Shown here: in pieces, positions 1-13,328 of the stretch
How positions within the stretch are numbered: position 1 is the first letter of the stretch
Layout: every line of letters begins with the position of its first letter
DNA from: Diabrotica undecimpunctata
Taxonomy: Eukaryota; Arthropoda; Insecta; Coleoptera; Chrysomelidae
Direction: 5' to 3'
Assembly: GCF_040954645.1 (NCBI RefSeq)
Contig: NC_092805.1
Span: 77,512,257 to 77,576,256, forward strand
DNA length: 64,000 nucleotides
Program-made: the position numbers and the translations under genes
The notes under the pieces: generated by a model
Database searches by the model: none
What the model was told of the DNA's origin: nothing
What the model saw: the letters and a program-made list of their open reading frames with translations, nothing else

Positions 1-444
1 GTCGCCCGAGACATGTCTTGGACAGTTTTAACACCAAAAGAAGTTTAAGATATGGTGGCCTCATCCTGGATCAACTCGCCGTTTCAATTTTATCTTTGAG
101 AAAATTTTACTATAAAGTCACATCCACATACTATAATACTATAATGTAACATCCACAGAAAGTTGTGTATATGATAGAATACTGTTGTGAATATGATAGA
201 ATAGAGAGGAAAGCCAAGGAGTATACTATAAACGAGAATAACACAAAATATATGATTATGGAGAAAAGTCCAAATCATCAAGGACAGTTATTTAACATAC
301 TTAACCCAATTAAAGATTATACTTTAGAATTGTATGACAATTAATCAATTACTTAGAAGTAAAAGGATGTTTAAGTGAAAATAATATCTGGCGAGTAAGA
401 ACCAATAACTAATTAATCCAAATACATACACAAACAAAAATAAC

Positions 445-658
445 GACACTTGCTAAAATTCAGAGATGAAGATGGCTGGGCCACACAACAAGGAGGAATT
501 AATAAACATTGAACCTAGTACAATGAGAAAATAAAAATAAATCTATAAAAAAAGGGTAAAATAGGCCAAAGCAAAAGTAAAAGGGTTGCTTGTACAACAT
601 TGCAAAACCTAGCACGGGACATAAATAAATGAAAAAATCATTGAAGCTCTATTGGTAA

Positions 659-660
<2 letters not shown>
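445..660 (+). mobile_element. Non-LTR retrotransposon 3' relic (C-terminal tail of RT ORF)
   Basis: A stop-ridden plus-strand translation reads RWLGHTTRRN, followed downstream by LARDIN and KNH..SSIGKI. This matches the post-RT tail of insect LINE polyproteins (RLRWLGHVxRM ... ARDI ... W..IA.DR). Several stops and frame changes are needed, so the copy is dead. It runs directly into the (TA)n array that follows, which may mark the old 3' tail. The family cannot be assigned from this fragment. Confidence 0.42.
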
Positions 661-880
<220 letters not shown>

Positions 881-1140
881 CTGTTTTTTCAGTCCTGTGA
901 ATTTTACTTTTAAGAGGTTTTTAAGATTGATGAACCATACAATACATAAGGATCTTCTAAAAAAAATAGTGCATATTGGTTAAAGATAAATTGACAATGT
1001 AAAGTTATATAAAGGGACGCAATATACGAAAAAATGCTGGAAATAATAAATTAACATAAATAGTGTTACAGTTAGACTTAAACATTACTAATGAACAAAA
1101 TATATATACCAACGGTATCTACAGTAAGTACATAATATAC
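881..1140. other. AT-rich spacer, nothing recognised
   Basis: No reading frame, RNA or element terminus could be supported here on either strand. Confidence 0.6.
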
Positions 1141-1144
1141 ACGA

Positions 1145-1310
1145 CATAGATGCAAGGTGGAGAACATCAATAACTGGATAAGAAATAGAATAGTTGAATG
1201 GAACGATTATATAAGCCGAATAACAACAAATAGAGTAGTAAAAACGACAAGAGACGTTTTCCAATAGGAAAAAGCATCAGTAGAAAGACCACGAAAACAA
1301 TGGAACTAAA
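1145..1310 (+). mobile_element. Non-LTR retrotransposon 3' relic
   Basis: The plus strand reads RNRIVEWNDYISRITTNRVVK and then TTRD, with a GRP-like basic stretch after a stop (RPRKQW). This is the 'R..VEWN.HI.RM...R..R.ARD' block that ends many insect LINE ORF2 proteins. The same block, better preserved, is found at 28.95 kb in this window. Fragment only; 5'-truncated and mutated. Confidence 0.5.
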
Positions 1311-2915
1311 ACTTACTGGAGGCACATTGAAAAACAGACAGATTCATGCTACATAAAAAGAAGAAGAAAAAGAGGTATCTACTCTGAAGTTGAGTTTCAT
1401 TTGTGCCCAATCCTTTCGTTGAAATATCTATTGTATATCTATCCATAATATTGGAATTATCTCTAGTAAAATGTATCAAATGATTTATCAAGGTCTATAA
1501 AAGTAACGACTGGATAAACGACGCAAACCCAATGAAACGCAATGAAAAGACTATAACGAGAGATCGAGCGACCATACACTTCGCGCGACCACACACTGAA
1601 TGTAGTAGTAAACGCAGTCCCATGCGTGTTTCGTAATAAAGTAAAATAAAATAAAGTATTATATAAATAGCTTTTAATTTTAATCCTCTTAAATTATATT
1701 TATTTCATGTTAAAAATATTTTATTTAATATTAGCTCGATAAGCATTTAAAATTATTGTTATATTTTAGTTTTAAATATTGAATTTTTTTTCTTTAGTCG
1801 GTGGATTGGCAGGAACTGTATTGAAAACACTGTACGATTGAGAAGGTTGTTAAAATATTTTGTTGTATTTTATTTTCTTCACATTCAGCGAACCAATACA
1901 GTAATTCTTTTTTTATGGGCTTTCGAAATGATTTCAAATTTGCTTTTTTAACCATTCTGCAAACTATCTTGGTGTATTGACCTTTTCTTTGTTGATACCA
2001 ATAATTTTTAAACTGGTAATTAGTGTGCAAACCATTTAAGTCATGCGGTAATTTATGCCGTATTTATTATTTTAGTATTTGTATTGCAGGATATTATCTT
2101 TGTGTGTTTTAATGACTAGTCGCATAAAGTCGTGTAAAAAAGGAAGTAAAATTTCTTAGTATTAAAGACTAACACTAAAATTAAATACTAAACACTAAAA
2201 AAATGGGTCACTAACGGTAGTAATATTACTTTGGTTATGATTAAGAATGTATCTATAGTTCGTTTATTTCAATATGGATACATTAAGTAATAGCTTTATA
2301 ATTTGTCAAGTATGGACTGTATAAAATAATACATAGCACTAACAAAAAACAAAAGGGAACATTTTACTAGTCAGTTGTTGTGAATTTATTTAACTGCTAT
2401 GTCTTTATTTAATTTATAATGTCTTTATTAATTTATTATATTGTTCTTATCTTACTTTATTAAAAAGCACGATAATTTATATCAGTTTATTTAACTACTA
2501 ATAATACATAATTTATTTATACGAACGCTACAATTAAAATCACGGGCGCGGGTCTTCAGATATTAACTGTCTTCTTCAATGAAAGCTTCGTTATTATATA
2601 TAAAAATACAACCGGTCAAGAATTCAGGAGAACCCCTCTGATTTATACTAGAAGGTAAATCCGGGTAATCGTCCGACCGGTTTTCTGGAAGCTTCCGTCT
2701 CAGGTAAATTTCTGCCAGCTAATCGAAGGGTCTCGTAAAATCTAAAACATATAAGTGAATAAACAAGATGTTTACAGGTTTTTAATATGACTCATATTTT
2801 TACGTAACGCAGTTTTATTAGGCTCTTAGTCAAATTAAAATCATGTGGATTAAGAAACGTGTATTATTTTGTGGAATCAGTGGTTGTGGAAGGAAGAACA
2901 AAAAGTATATCTGTA
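1311..2915. other. AT-rich spacer, no gene seen
   Basis: Short open frames only (up to about 78 codons), with no recognisable motif. A patch of higher GC content with several short palindromes lies at roughly 2540-2740, and I cannot assign it. Confidence 0.5.
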
Positions 2916-2923
2916 TATATACA

Positions 2924-2960
2924 GGGTGCGCCAAACCTCTGACTTTTTTTATGGCTAAAC
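2924..2960 (+). mobile_element. Possible solo terminus of a mariner-type element (CAGGGTG end)
   Basis: A CAGGGTGCGCCA sequence follows directly on a TATATA tract. This has the same CAGGGTG start and TA context as the intact mariner terminus at 18699. No partner inverted repeat was found nearby, so it is either an orphan end or coincidence. Confidence 0.3.
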
Positions 2961-3405
2961 TATGGAGTTTATAAAAGATGTTTTAAACAAAACTAATGTA
3001 TTACAAAGACTTCTATAATATAAAATTATTTTTTACTACACAGGGCAGTCAGAACAACGGAATGAACCAAAGTTGTGTTTTTTAAATAGAACATCTTGTA
3101 TATTAAAGCATTTTTTAATATATTTTTTAAATATGACGAGTATATATAAGGTATTAGAGGCATAAAGTTAGTAATTTTTGAAATATTTACAATTTTATTG
3201 ATTAAAACACTCTTGATAACTTTAGCTTTGTAGTGGTGAACAAATTCACATACTTGGGCCTCCTTCACAACTTCAGTGACAACTTTATGACAAAAACAAT
3301 AAATCGAAAAATTATTCTAGCAACTAAGTGTTATTTTGGACTGCGTAGACACACGTAAAGTAAAAAACTTAAGCCAGAAAATTAAAATAACAATATACAA
3401 AACGT

Positions 3406-3775
3406 CTATACTTCTAGCTCATATTTAAACGAAAAATCCTGAGAGGAATATTCGGTAAGCATTCGTAAAAATGATATTCGGAGAACACGGATATCTGGTA
3501 GTAAAGACGTGATATCTCTCATAAAAATAGCAAAATTAAGATAAACAGAACATCTAGCAATATCACAGCAAAACAACCCTGCTAGATTAATTCTTATATC
3601 ACAAGTAGTAAGAAGTAGACAGAGAGGTAGACAAAACTTAGATGCAAAGATGGTATAGATGATGATGCTAGACAAGTAGGTCCAGCAAAGACAACGGTTG
3701 GCAAAAGATAAGACTAGCGAAATTGACTTTAAAAGGTCGGGGCTCCAGTATAGAGCCGTCTCACCATAAATTATG
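3406..3775 (+). mobile_element. Non-LTR retrotransposon 3' relic
   Basis: Conceptual plus-strand translation across frames shows ERKILRGIFGKHS (the standard 'FERKILRxIxGP' block), then a degenerate LRWTEHLA..-like block, PARLIL, and RSRQRGRQ-LDAKM before VQYRAVSP. This order matches the C-terminal tail of insect endonuclease-reverse transcriptases. Multiple stops and shifts make it a pseudogene. The GC content is slightly higher than that of the flanks. Confidence 0.6.
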
Positions 3776-5485
3776 ATTTCGCTACGAAAGGGTTAAAAGT
3801 TTTTAGAGATTAAAAATCCAAATATTATGAAATAAACCTTTGGAAAATGACAACCGCATGGTCTTGAATAATTTTTAAGCATAAAAAGATGAAGCATGTA
3901 ATCATCAAAATTTTCAGTATCCTCATGATTTCGTGTTAGATAGAAATCGGGTTATATTATCATATTTCACCGGATTAATCTTTAAATCGTGAAACATTTT
4001 GTTTGTCCACTGTTTACATAGAAATATTATAATGTCTATGAATATTTAATTTAATTTGGCATATATGATTTGTGTCGTATCGGTTGTAACATGACAAAAT
4101 GTCAGATTGACAGATATGGCTGACATATTAAGGTAATATTTTATATACTTAATATATTTTTAAATAAATGATACGGATAATTTTCTAATTTTGATAGGAA
4201 AAAAATATTACAAATATATATCTATATATGGATTTAATTTTATTCAGACCTGGGCGGGGGTGAGTATAACTGAACAGAATATTAGTTTATTATAGGTAAT
4301 ACAATTAAACTTACCACTATCATTTATATTGACAGTGTGGGATTTTTCTTAAATATCAGCCAAAAATTGTCTACTAATTTGTGTAAATTAAAGTAAATTC
4401 TTTAAGCCCTATAAACAAATTTTTTAATATTAAAAGTGTGTCTAGAATATACCTTTACAGTTTTAGAAACATATTATATAATTCTAGTTTCCCCATTTTC
4501 AGTATTAACTTTAAGTAAACTCGTCGCACGCCCGTGCACTTCCAATTTGTAACTTTAAGAACTAACAATTAGTTAATTCTACTATTTAGTTCTCCTAAGC
4601 GTGTTTTCTAAGTTTACTAAGTATATTTAATTAGTATAAAAAATGTGACATCTGTATAAGAAATCCTTTGTAGTATTAAAGTTCCTTGTGATTTACGTTA
4701 CAATTTTAATGAACACTTCAATTTCTTTATACACATTATTGTGACCTCTATGTAATTTGTAGTTGTTAGTATTTCTTATTTGTGATTTATATACCAGAGT
4801 TTTGATTTAATTACCGCAAATTAACATTACACTAATTCATTAGTAATCATTAGATTACTGTTGTATTTACTGTTATATATACTGTTGATTGTATTCGTTG
4901 ATTAACAGTAGATGTTATCTACTCCTTGCTTTATTACTATCAGGAACATCCATTGGATGATTCCCTGTAGTTTTGGTGGTCTGTATTTAACAACAGATAC
5001 CTTCAGTATTGTTTTTTCTTCAGTAATCTCCAAAGAGATTTTGTTTTCTGTCGTTCTCTTGTTCTTCAGCTTTTAAACTTCCATTTCTATTATGTTGAAA
5101 TGATGTCTCTGTAAATACATGTATTTTTTTATCATAAGGCATCCATTGTTATCTATCTACGGTTGATTTATTGCTACTTCATTCTATAAATTGATGATTC
5201 AAATATTGTTAATTAGAAATTTTACTGCTTCACAGTAATTCATTTTTTCGCAAAATTGATAAAAATATGGGTTACTTAATTGTAAGGTAAGATCAATGAC
5301 GTATAATATATATTTATTGGGTCATTGGTTAAGATAAACGTAGACTTACTATAAAAATAAAATGAAGTTTAACTAATTTCAACGTTTCACCAAAGTAAAA
5401 TAAAATTAAAACTAAATAAGATTAAATAAAATTAAATAAAATTTGGGTGAGAATAGTGACACAAAAGAATGTGACGGATAGTGAC
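3776..5485. other. AT-rich spacer, no gene seen
   Basis: Only short frames full of stops. Nothing recognised beyond simple A/T runs. Confidence 0.55.
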
Positions 5486-5489
5486 GTAT

Positions 5490-6135
5490 GATACATCATT
5501 GGAAAGAAGAGGGATAGTGAATATGCCGAGACACCAAAAATACAAATTGCGGCATTGCCAAGAGAGCATTACACCATTATCTTCTTTGTTTTTACTCCGA
5601 TTAGAGCGTATGATGCGTTAAATGATAGGGAAGAATATAACGAATATATTAAGATAGAAAAAACAAACAAAAAAACTACCAAAAGAGCACTACCACTATC
5701 TTTATTATTAACGAACGTATAGCGACATACGAGATATCATAGGGCACTATAAATAAAACTAGATTTACTATAGGACAAGTTTTGTTTTATTGACTCACAG
5801 AAGGCCTCAGGCTGAGTACAAAATAAAGAACTGATCGAGTCCTAACATGCGACATAGCAAATGAAAGGGGAGGATATAACAAAAATATATTCAGATAGAA
5901 AAACCAAACAAACAGACGATCAAAAACGCACTACACGTGCACATTTTCTTCGTTATTAATGTACGTATAAACACATACCACATATCACATGACACTATGG
6001 ATAATAATAGACATATTTGCTTAAGGTAAAAGCATGAGTTAAATATAAGGTAAATTTGCTTTATTGGCATGAAGAAGGCCTCTGACTCATTACAAAATTA
6101 ACAACTAGCCTAATACTAGCAAATGACATATTAAT
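5490..6135 (+). repeat. Diverged tandem repeat, units of roughly 240-270 bp
   Basis: Two full units can be aligned by eye, at about 5621-5860 and 5861-6130. Shared landmarks come in the same order: ATATAAC(A/G)AA, AGATAGAAAAA.CAAACAAA, GCACTAC, TTCGTTATTAATG-type sequence, ACATAC.A.ATATCA, GACACTAT/GGCACTAT, TTTATTG.C, GAAGGCCTC.G.CT.A.TACAAAAT and CTAGC/CATAGCAAATGA. A partial, more diverged unit precedes them. Divergence between the units is high, so this is an old array. Confidence 0.55.
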
Positions 6136-8390
6136 TCGAACGACCTGAGACATATGGGTTACATATGAGGCTATGAGTGCAATAATGGACCAACCCACAA
6201 AAATTAAAAATTTATTTTATTGTAGAATATTAACTGTATATGGCAAAAAACTTAGACAAAGTTTAAGGTTTTCGCATTGTTAATTTGCTTCGAATATTAT
6301 CGTTTTTCGGGGTCTCCAATAGTTTATATCTCAAAAAGTACCAACTTTGGAGAAACATTTTTTGTACCTTTTTTGTACAGAATGACCATCAAATCTAACT
6401 AAAAAAGCTTACGTCCGCTATAAAATAAAATATAATAAAACTACCAATTTTTTCACTTTAAAAAAACATTTTTTTAACAATTTTGACCCACGTTTTACCA
6501 TGGTAACATGCAGATTTGTCACAAACGGGCCTTTTTGAGTAAGATTGTAAAAACCAACGGAATCAGAATATTTTTCCTAGCGAATGTTAAGATAAAACCT
6601 GTACTACTTAATTAATTATTATTATTATTTGTAAACCAGTTTTATACTAGACCTGCTGCTCGTCTAATTTTATAAAACTTTTGCTAAAAAAATTATTAAT
6701 GTATTCAAATCCAATTATTGATTGCTACCATCACTTACAATAAACACAGTAATTTAAAAATTAATTTTGGAAGGTTACAAGATTAAGCCAGGTTGCTTCA
6801 AGTATGAAGCGAGTTTATCCTAAGTCTATCAAATATTTAATATAGGGTGTTTAACATATGTAATTGAGAAATTATTACAGTATTTCCCAGCTCGATATAA
6901 AATATATTGCTGCATGAACCAACCATATTATTAAATATAATTCAAAATAGACTAATGACTAATTGTAAATGTACAATATACAATGTATACTCAATATACA
7001 ATGTACTGTTTTGTCCCTTTGGGAAAATTTTAACATTTTTTTCGTGTCATTTTTTAATTTTTATGCCTAGTTACTTTAGTGGGGTATATTTTTAATTTGG
7101 AATCATTATTTGGGAACATTTTCAAGTTTTATGCAATACCTTATAGTATGTAAATAGTTTTACAATTAATATGTACATATTGTCTCAATTTACCTCAATC
7201 TGTGGTAAGTTGTGACGAGCTTGGGGTATGTTGTGACAGTAAACACTTGTAAATATAATAAACTTTATTTGGAGAATAATAACAAAGTTTCTATAATTAA
7301 TTATTTTATAGTGATAGTTGTAAATCTAGTTACATAAATGTTTGATAAATGTAATATGTAAGAAACAAATGCGTAGAAAAAACATTTGGTGAATTTTTGC
7401 TTTTTGAATTTTAACTTCAACTGTCTGTATCAAAGAAATATATTTTTGCTATAAATTCATTTTCCGCTGAGCAGTATGTACTAAAGTTCGATGTGGTGTG
7501 TTTTGGGAATCCTGTTAAAGGGTAAGAATACTTTTACAGCTCCGGTACGGTAGAAACTGTACGTCGAACAGCACCAGTGGGGTGTTCATATACAAAACCA
7601 TCATGTACATTTAACACTAAGTCATTAAATGCAGTGTTAAATGCGACTTTATTTTCACAGTAGTAAAATTAGACAATTGTGTGATTTTTATTCATTTCGT
7701 CATAATTAATTTGCACGTTATTATTAAAGGTCTACTTCATAATGATAATACTTTATACCTGAATAGATTATGTAGGTACTCACATTATTCATTAATGAAA
7801 ATTCCTGCAAAATTTGTAATCAAAAAATTTTAAATAACTTTAAAATTCTTCGTCACTGGTTTATTACATTACGTTGAGGTCATAAATACTATGAATACTA
7901 CAAGTATCAATAATTTTTAAACAGACTATACTATAATTTTAAGTTTGAAAAGCATACAACAATTTTTTTCTTTTAAAAGAACAGATCAGAATAGATTTTG
8001 TTACAATTTAATTTCTCTTTTGACTGTTATATCTCCAGTATAATTTTCAACTAACTTTTTCTATTTTGTTTTAGGTAAGATAATCTGGAGCCGACGATCG
8101 TGTAATGAAGTGGTGCCAATAATTTCTATACAGTACCTGTAGTAGTATTTTGTGAATCTCAATAGTTTTACGTAGTTAAAAGACAATTTAGGTAAACAAA
8201 ATGAAAGGGAGGGAAAAGTTATGTGCAAAACTATCAAGTGCTTTCCTAAGGAAATGGTGTAAGTACATTTAATATTTATTTTTATCTAAATAGTTTTTAT
8301 ATTTCAATACATTACTAAAAACTGAAAGTCCTAAGCAAATAAATAAACAAGAAGTGAAAAAGTAAAGAATGTAGTAGACCGACATTTACC
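6136..8390. other. AT-rich spacer, no gene seen
   Basis: No supported coding region, RNA or repeat boundary. The longest open frames are about 60 codons and hydrophobic, as expected by chance in AT-rich DNA. Confidence 0.5.
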
Positions 8391-8396
8391 ACCTCA

Positions 8397-10790
8397 ATGA
8401 ACATCATCATCAACCTGTATGCGTCCACTGCTGGACATAGGTCTCCCTTGGCTCTTTACATCTGTCTTTGTCTTTTACTGCTAATACGCTTCAGGTCGTC
8501 AGTCTCTAGTTGGTGGGCGTCCTATGCTCCGTATTGCTTCTGGCTTTGGTCTCCACTTAAATACGTTTTGTCCATCGGTTGTCTAATAACCTGGGGACGT
8601 GTCCTGCCCAGTTCCATTTTTACGACGCGATTTTTTTTGTTCCACGACGTATTTCTTCGTTTGGGATTCGGTCTTCCAAAGAGACACCCAACACACCCAA
8701 CGCGCGAATCTTATTAACTATCTTTTTTTTGAGTTTTATAACCGAATTTCATGACCTAGGTATTTATACAGATGTAGTCTGCACAATATCCCTTCTATCA
8801 ACAGCAATATTTCGAATTAAACACCATCATCGCATCATCCATACGATCGGCTATAAGGACGATGTCATCTGGAAATCTCAAATGACTCAGCTTCTCTTCA
8901 ACTATGTTGATACCATGCTCGTTAGATGTGCCTTCTTACAAGTATGTTCTAAAAGCCTCGGGAATAGCTTTGGAGAGACTGTGTCTCCTTGCCGTACTCC
9001 TCACTGTATAAAGAATTTATTTGTTTTTTGTTCAGATAGTCTTACGCTAGCTGTGGCATTTTGGTATATATATTTGATCATGTCAGTGTAGCTATGGTCT
9101 ATTTAGCATTCTGTCAATGCTTTTAACATTTTCTGATAGTTTATGGTATCGAATGCTTTCTCGTAGTCGACAAATATTAGTGCCAATGGTTTTTCGTATT
9201 CTGTAGACTTCTCTATCAGGTTTTTTATCACTATTAAGTGGTCGTTAGTGCTGTATCCCGATCTAAATACAGCAGTTCTCTAGGCTAATAGATGTCTAAT
9301 TTAGCATCCAATCTTTTTTTGATAATTTTTGTGAAAAGTTTATATATGTGTGAAAACAAAACTAATAGGACGGTAGTTTTTTAAATCTGTTATGTCTCCT
9401 TGCTTGTGTAATAAAGTAATGACTGCATTATTACATTGAGAAGAAGTTTTTCCTTGGTTTTATTTCCACCTAGTTTGATCGCTTCGATCACTACTCCGTC
9501 ATCGTCAGGGGATTTGTTATTTTTCATTTCTAAAAGTGCCGTTTTAATTTCGTATGGAAATATTTCTGGCATTAGTTCTGATCCCTGGTTTATGATTTTG
9601 GGCAGTGGCTGATCTTGCCTTTTGTCGGTGCTCTCACACATTTCGCGATAAAAGGATTCGACAACCTCAAGGATTTTGGTTCTATCAGTAGTAATGTTTC
9701 CATCTTAGTTTTTTATTTTGTGCATATTTTTATTACCTATGTTGTTCGTATTTCGCCTCAAAAGTTTAGACTTTTGTTTTCTTAAATTATTTTAGATAGT
9801 TCTCTTGTATTTTTTCTTTTACGTCTTTTCGGATTTGCCGATCTTTATTTAATTTCTCCATTCATCAAGTTTTGTATATGTCTGGTTAATGTATCTTCAT
9901 ACAGGTCGTTGTTTTTTGGGAGAATCCATTTCTTTTTTCTTGTTTTTAGGATCATCTTTGTTCTTTCCAATTTGACATTTAATAGTATCTTAGCTCGGAT
10001 TAATCTGTGGTCGCTTCCTATTGAAAATTTGTGGAGTACGTCGATGTCTTTAATTATTACTTTTCTGTTTGTTTTTTTACTTCATTTTTGACATTGCCAT
10101 CTGGGCTGATCCATGTCCATTTACACTGAGGCTTTTTATCGAAAAAAGAGTTCATCATGAATAAATTTTCCTGGTGTAGGAAGTTCATTGCTACTTCTGC
10201 ATCATCTTATTTAAACCCCATTTTCGCATACAAGTCGCTCATAATTATTGTGTTATATGCTGGTGTGACATGTTACGCTGTTTCTAGGTCCTGATAAAAT
10301 TTTTCAATTTCTTCATCCGAGTGGGTAGTCGTTGGAGCATATGTCTGGATTACCTTAAGGTTAGATATACAATCCTGGGGCTTATGCTGATAATTTCAAC
10401 TATTTTTGTGTGTGCTTTCTATGCATGTATAATGAATCCTACTCCACCATTTGAAGTGTCTTCTTCACCTCTAAAATGAAATACGTGTCCTGATTTAAGA
10501 GTAATTTGGGCTTCTCCTCTTCGTCTTATTTCACTAAGGCCGATGATGTCCCGTTTTATGTTTTTCAGCTCTTCCTCCAGTTCCTTCTTATTCTGCTCTA
10601 ATATAAAAGTTCTAACTTTGTATGAAGTAATATGCATTTGTCGCTCTTTGTAGTAGCCTGATTTTTTCCGGGGATTCTTAGCACCCTCTGCTCCAGACCT
10701 GTTCCCACCGCTATCTTGGTTGGGGGTGTTGGAGCCGCCGGAGACTGAGTGCCGTTCAGTAGTTTCGCCTTTCATGGAAAATAACTTTTG
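8397..10790 (-). pseudogene. RTE/BovB-like non-LTR retrotransposon, decayed copy
   Basis: Read on the minus strand. An apurinic-type endonuclease N-terminus lies near 10775-10419 (LSEIRRRGE, then SGHVFHFRGEED and NGGVGFIIH). The RT follows: MKNNKSPDDDGVVIEAIKLGG near 9530, KQGDITDLKNYRPIS near 9390, motif A FVDYEKAFDT near 9150, motif B GVRQGDTVSPKLF near 8985, and a degraded motif C reading DDIVLIAD. The 3' UTR ends near 8397 with the GTCCAGCAGTGGACGCATA and GATGATGATG signature common to RTE elements of insects. Many stops and frameshifts interrupt it, so no product is expected. The order and orientation of all blocks agree, giving a single nearly full-length but dead copy. I infer the RTE clade from the protein blocks. 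Confidence 0.85.
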
Positions 10791-10869
10791 GGGTTTTAAC
10801 GTAACCTTTTCTATTACCGTATTACTACAACTAATATTACTACAAGTAATATTACTACTGATTCAACAA

Positions 10870-11945
10870 CTAAGGAAAAACTGAGTATTTCTTCTTATGG
10901 TGTCTTCTTATGTGCATCTTTTTTAAGTTTTTTTATATTCTCTAGTCACGACATTTGCTTTCAACCTTCTTCTCTCTTACCCCTAATCTTTCGTTAGATA
11001 AGTTGAGGAATTGCCCATCTTTTCCTCTTTTAAAATATGGCCTACGTCTTCAACTTTTCATACCTTCGTCAAGTTAAGCATTTCTACTTTAGTATTTGCC
11101 CTTTTTAAGACTCATTTCTCACCCTATTCGTCCGTGGTATACGGAAACTTTGCAGGGTCCATAATTCGAAAGCCTCCAACTTATTAATAAAAGATATTTT
11201 TAACTTCCATGTCTTCATGCCGTGATACAATAAGAACCGCACATATCAGTTAGCCATCGTGTAGTGAAGATAAAAGAAAATATTGCTGTTACATAGTACT
11301 AGCGGTTTAAATTTACCAAAAGCTTATCTTGCTTGTTTGAACGTTGTCACTTTCTCGATTGGAGGAATATCTATTTGCAGTTGAGCTCATAAAAGTACGT
11401 TTTTTCTTATTGCCATGCAATTACTTTTTTATGCATTTATCATCAAGCCGTACATTTTTATTAATATTTTATTTAGCAATAACTGTACATTATGTTTGTT
11501 ATCTGTGATTATTGCGGTGTCGTCGCTGTAACGAATGTTATTTATCGGGTACCCGTTCACATTTACACCACATTCAGACCCTTCAAAGGCCTCTGCAAAA
11601 ACATTTTCTATGTAAAGGTCGAACAGCACAGGAGACAAAATACATCCCTGATGTATTCAGCCTCACTTCTGCTTTTTGGTTCCAATCGAGGTTATGGATA
11701 TGTCTTATACCTTTTTCGTCAAAATTAGCGTTGTTTAGCATTTGTATTATTGCTCCGTATTTTAACAGTATCAAACACTTTTTCATAATCAGGAAATGTG
11801 ATGAATATGTCCTTTCGTTGTTCTGTACAGTTTTGTATAAGCGTATTAAACGGAAAGTTGCTTCTCGTCTATCTATTCCGCTTTTAAAACCAAATTGTGT
11901 CTCACAGCATAGCTGTTCCAGCTTTCTATACATTCATGTGTGGAG
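10870..11945 (-). pseudogene. Second non-LTR retrotransposon, RT domain and C-terminal tail, decayed
   Basis: The minus strand shows QFGFKSGI with an R-E-A-x-F block near 11890, a motif A region lost in rearranged frames, then MSPVLFDLYIENVF and NNIRYSDDTAIITDN (motif C, YSDD for YADD) near 11640-11510. The tail then reads FGKFKPLVLC, KTWKLKISFINKLEAFELW and VRNES. This block set (QxGFRxGxGTREA, INNIRYADDTA, SWTL.KLEAFE.W..RRI) belongs to a LINE family very common in insects and distinct from the RTE copy that lies just 3' of it. The 3' end is a CTTCTT-rich stretch near 10880, the mark of a (GAAGAA) tail. Many stops; non-functional. Confidence 0.75.
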
Positions 11946-12390
11946 AATGTGAAGGAGTAATTTAAGCGGATAGCTCGTTAGGTGATCAGCAATTTTCAGA
12001 AACTAACAATTATTCATAATATTAACAGAAAAGGGTTCTAAAAGGAAAAATCGATAATTTTATTTGTGTTTCGTGTTTTTGTCACCTATTATATGTCAAG
12101 TGTTTTAAATATTTACTAATGATCGAATACGAAGGACCTACCTTTGACCAGGAAAATGATTCATTGCCAACAACTAACACGAAATTTTTGCATAATGTTA
12201 AAATTTAATGACGCACGAAGCGGAAAAAGTATTAAATGGTCAAATCAAGTAGTCATTTTTATGAACTATGTGTGAAATTAAAATTAATGGTGTAATACTG
12301 TGTTTTATAACAAATCTAGACGAGTACATAAAACTATATTTTAGTATAATTTTGGTCACTTGTACCGAAAAGTTCGCGTACAAAATTAGA
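11946..12390. other. Spacer, nothing recognised
   Basis: No frame or element terminus could be supported. Confidence 0.5.
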
Positions 12391-12394
12391 GGGA

Positions 12395-12800
12395 TTCAGA
12401 AAAAGGCACTTTTAGTGATATGTAATAGCTAATAGATGCGGTGACAGTTTTAATAGGAGTGTCACCGATAGATCTGATGGCTAAGATATATAATTACCAG
12501 ATATTTGATCATTAGCTAACTCATATATTCTTGAGATACTTCTGCACTTACAACAGATTGGAAGTGTATTTATGTTACCAAAAACAATACGAAATGCTAC
12601 GGTGGATAATCTTTATGAGAGGATTAGATGAAAGACAGAGAAGAGTTTAAGATTTCAAGTGTAATAAAAGAGAGAGGAAGAGAAAAGAAAAACGAAGCGA
12701 GAATATTGTGATAGTAGGATAACAGACTAGATGCTTTTAGGGGTTCAAATAGTTGAGAGGCGTGGTGAGCTACTACAGCCCAGATTTTACATAGGGGCCT
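12395..12800 (+). mobile_element. R1/LOA-like LINE C-terminal scrap
   Basis: The plus strand reads KLRGIQKKALLVIC and, after a gap, TVLIGVSPIDLMAKI. This resembles the 'LRSVQR.ALLRV....RT.S..AL.VLAG.PPIDL' stretch after the RT in R1-type elements. A basic, stop-broken segment follows. Short and diverged, so the clade call is tentative. Confidence 0.5.
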
Positions 12801-13127
12801 CATTATTAGGTAGAGTTTTTCAATAAGTAAAAATTAACCAGCAAAAATGGAATGTTATTTTTTAAATATTTTTCTTCTAATCACTTCTAATAAGTGATAC
12901 TATTACTTTCTACTATTAATATTACATAGAAAATATTTTTATTGTAGCAATACTATCATCTCTGACTTTTTTAATTATTCATTACTACCTCATTTATACG
13001 AAATCTAAGAAGAAAGGACATAAATACAACAAACGTACAAACCAATAACATCAATGTATTTAAAAGACACTACGCAAAAGAACTACCGGAGTCCAGACCT
13101 GAATATATTTTCAGCAAACACTCAGAA

Positions 13128-13328
13128 GATACCAAATCCTTATATCACAAATAAACATCGAAGACGACCTAACTGCCAAACTTATAAAAACCATAAAAAA
13201 TAAAAGACCGTATCGACCAAAAGAAATCCCTGCTGAACTTTTGAAAAATGCAACACCAACGTCTGTTAATATGCTGACAGAACTTTTTAATAGATACTTA
13301 AATGGAGATAATATACTTAACTCTTTGA
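13128..13328 (+). mobile_element. LINE RT fragment (finger region)
   Basis: One frame reads TAKLIKTIKNKRPYRPKEI then PAELLKNATP and MLTELFNRYLNGDN. This matches the RT block 'AIK.LKNKKAPGPDGIPAELLK......L..LFN..L'. It stops abruptly on both sides; orphan internal fragment. Confidence 0.7.

Noticed and set aside
4251..4275. Short G-rich run (GGGCGGGGGTGAG) as a possible regulatory site
   Set aside because: Isolated, single, and with no gene nearby.
8397..9091. Two plus-strand frames of 106 and 170 codons
   Set aside because: Antisense shadow of the RTE 3' end; the minus strand holds all recognisable RT blocks.
11492..11952. Plus-strand frames of 78 and 146 codons
   Set aside because: Antisense to the RT motifs of the minus-strand LINE.
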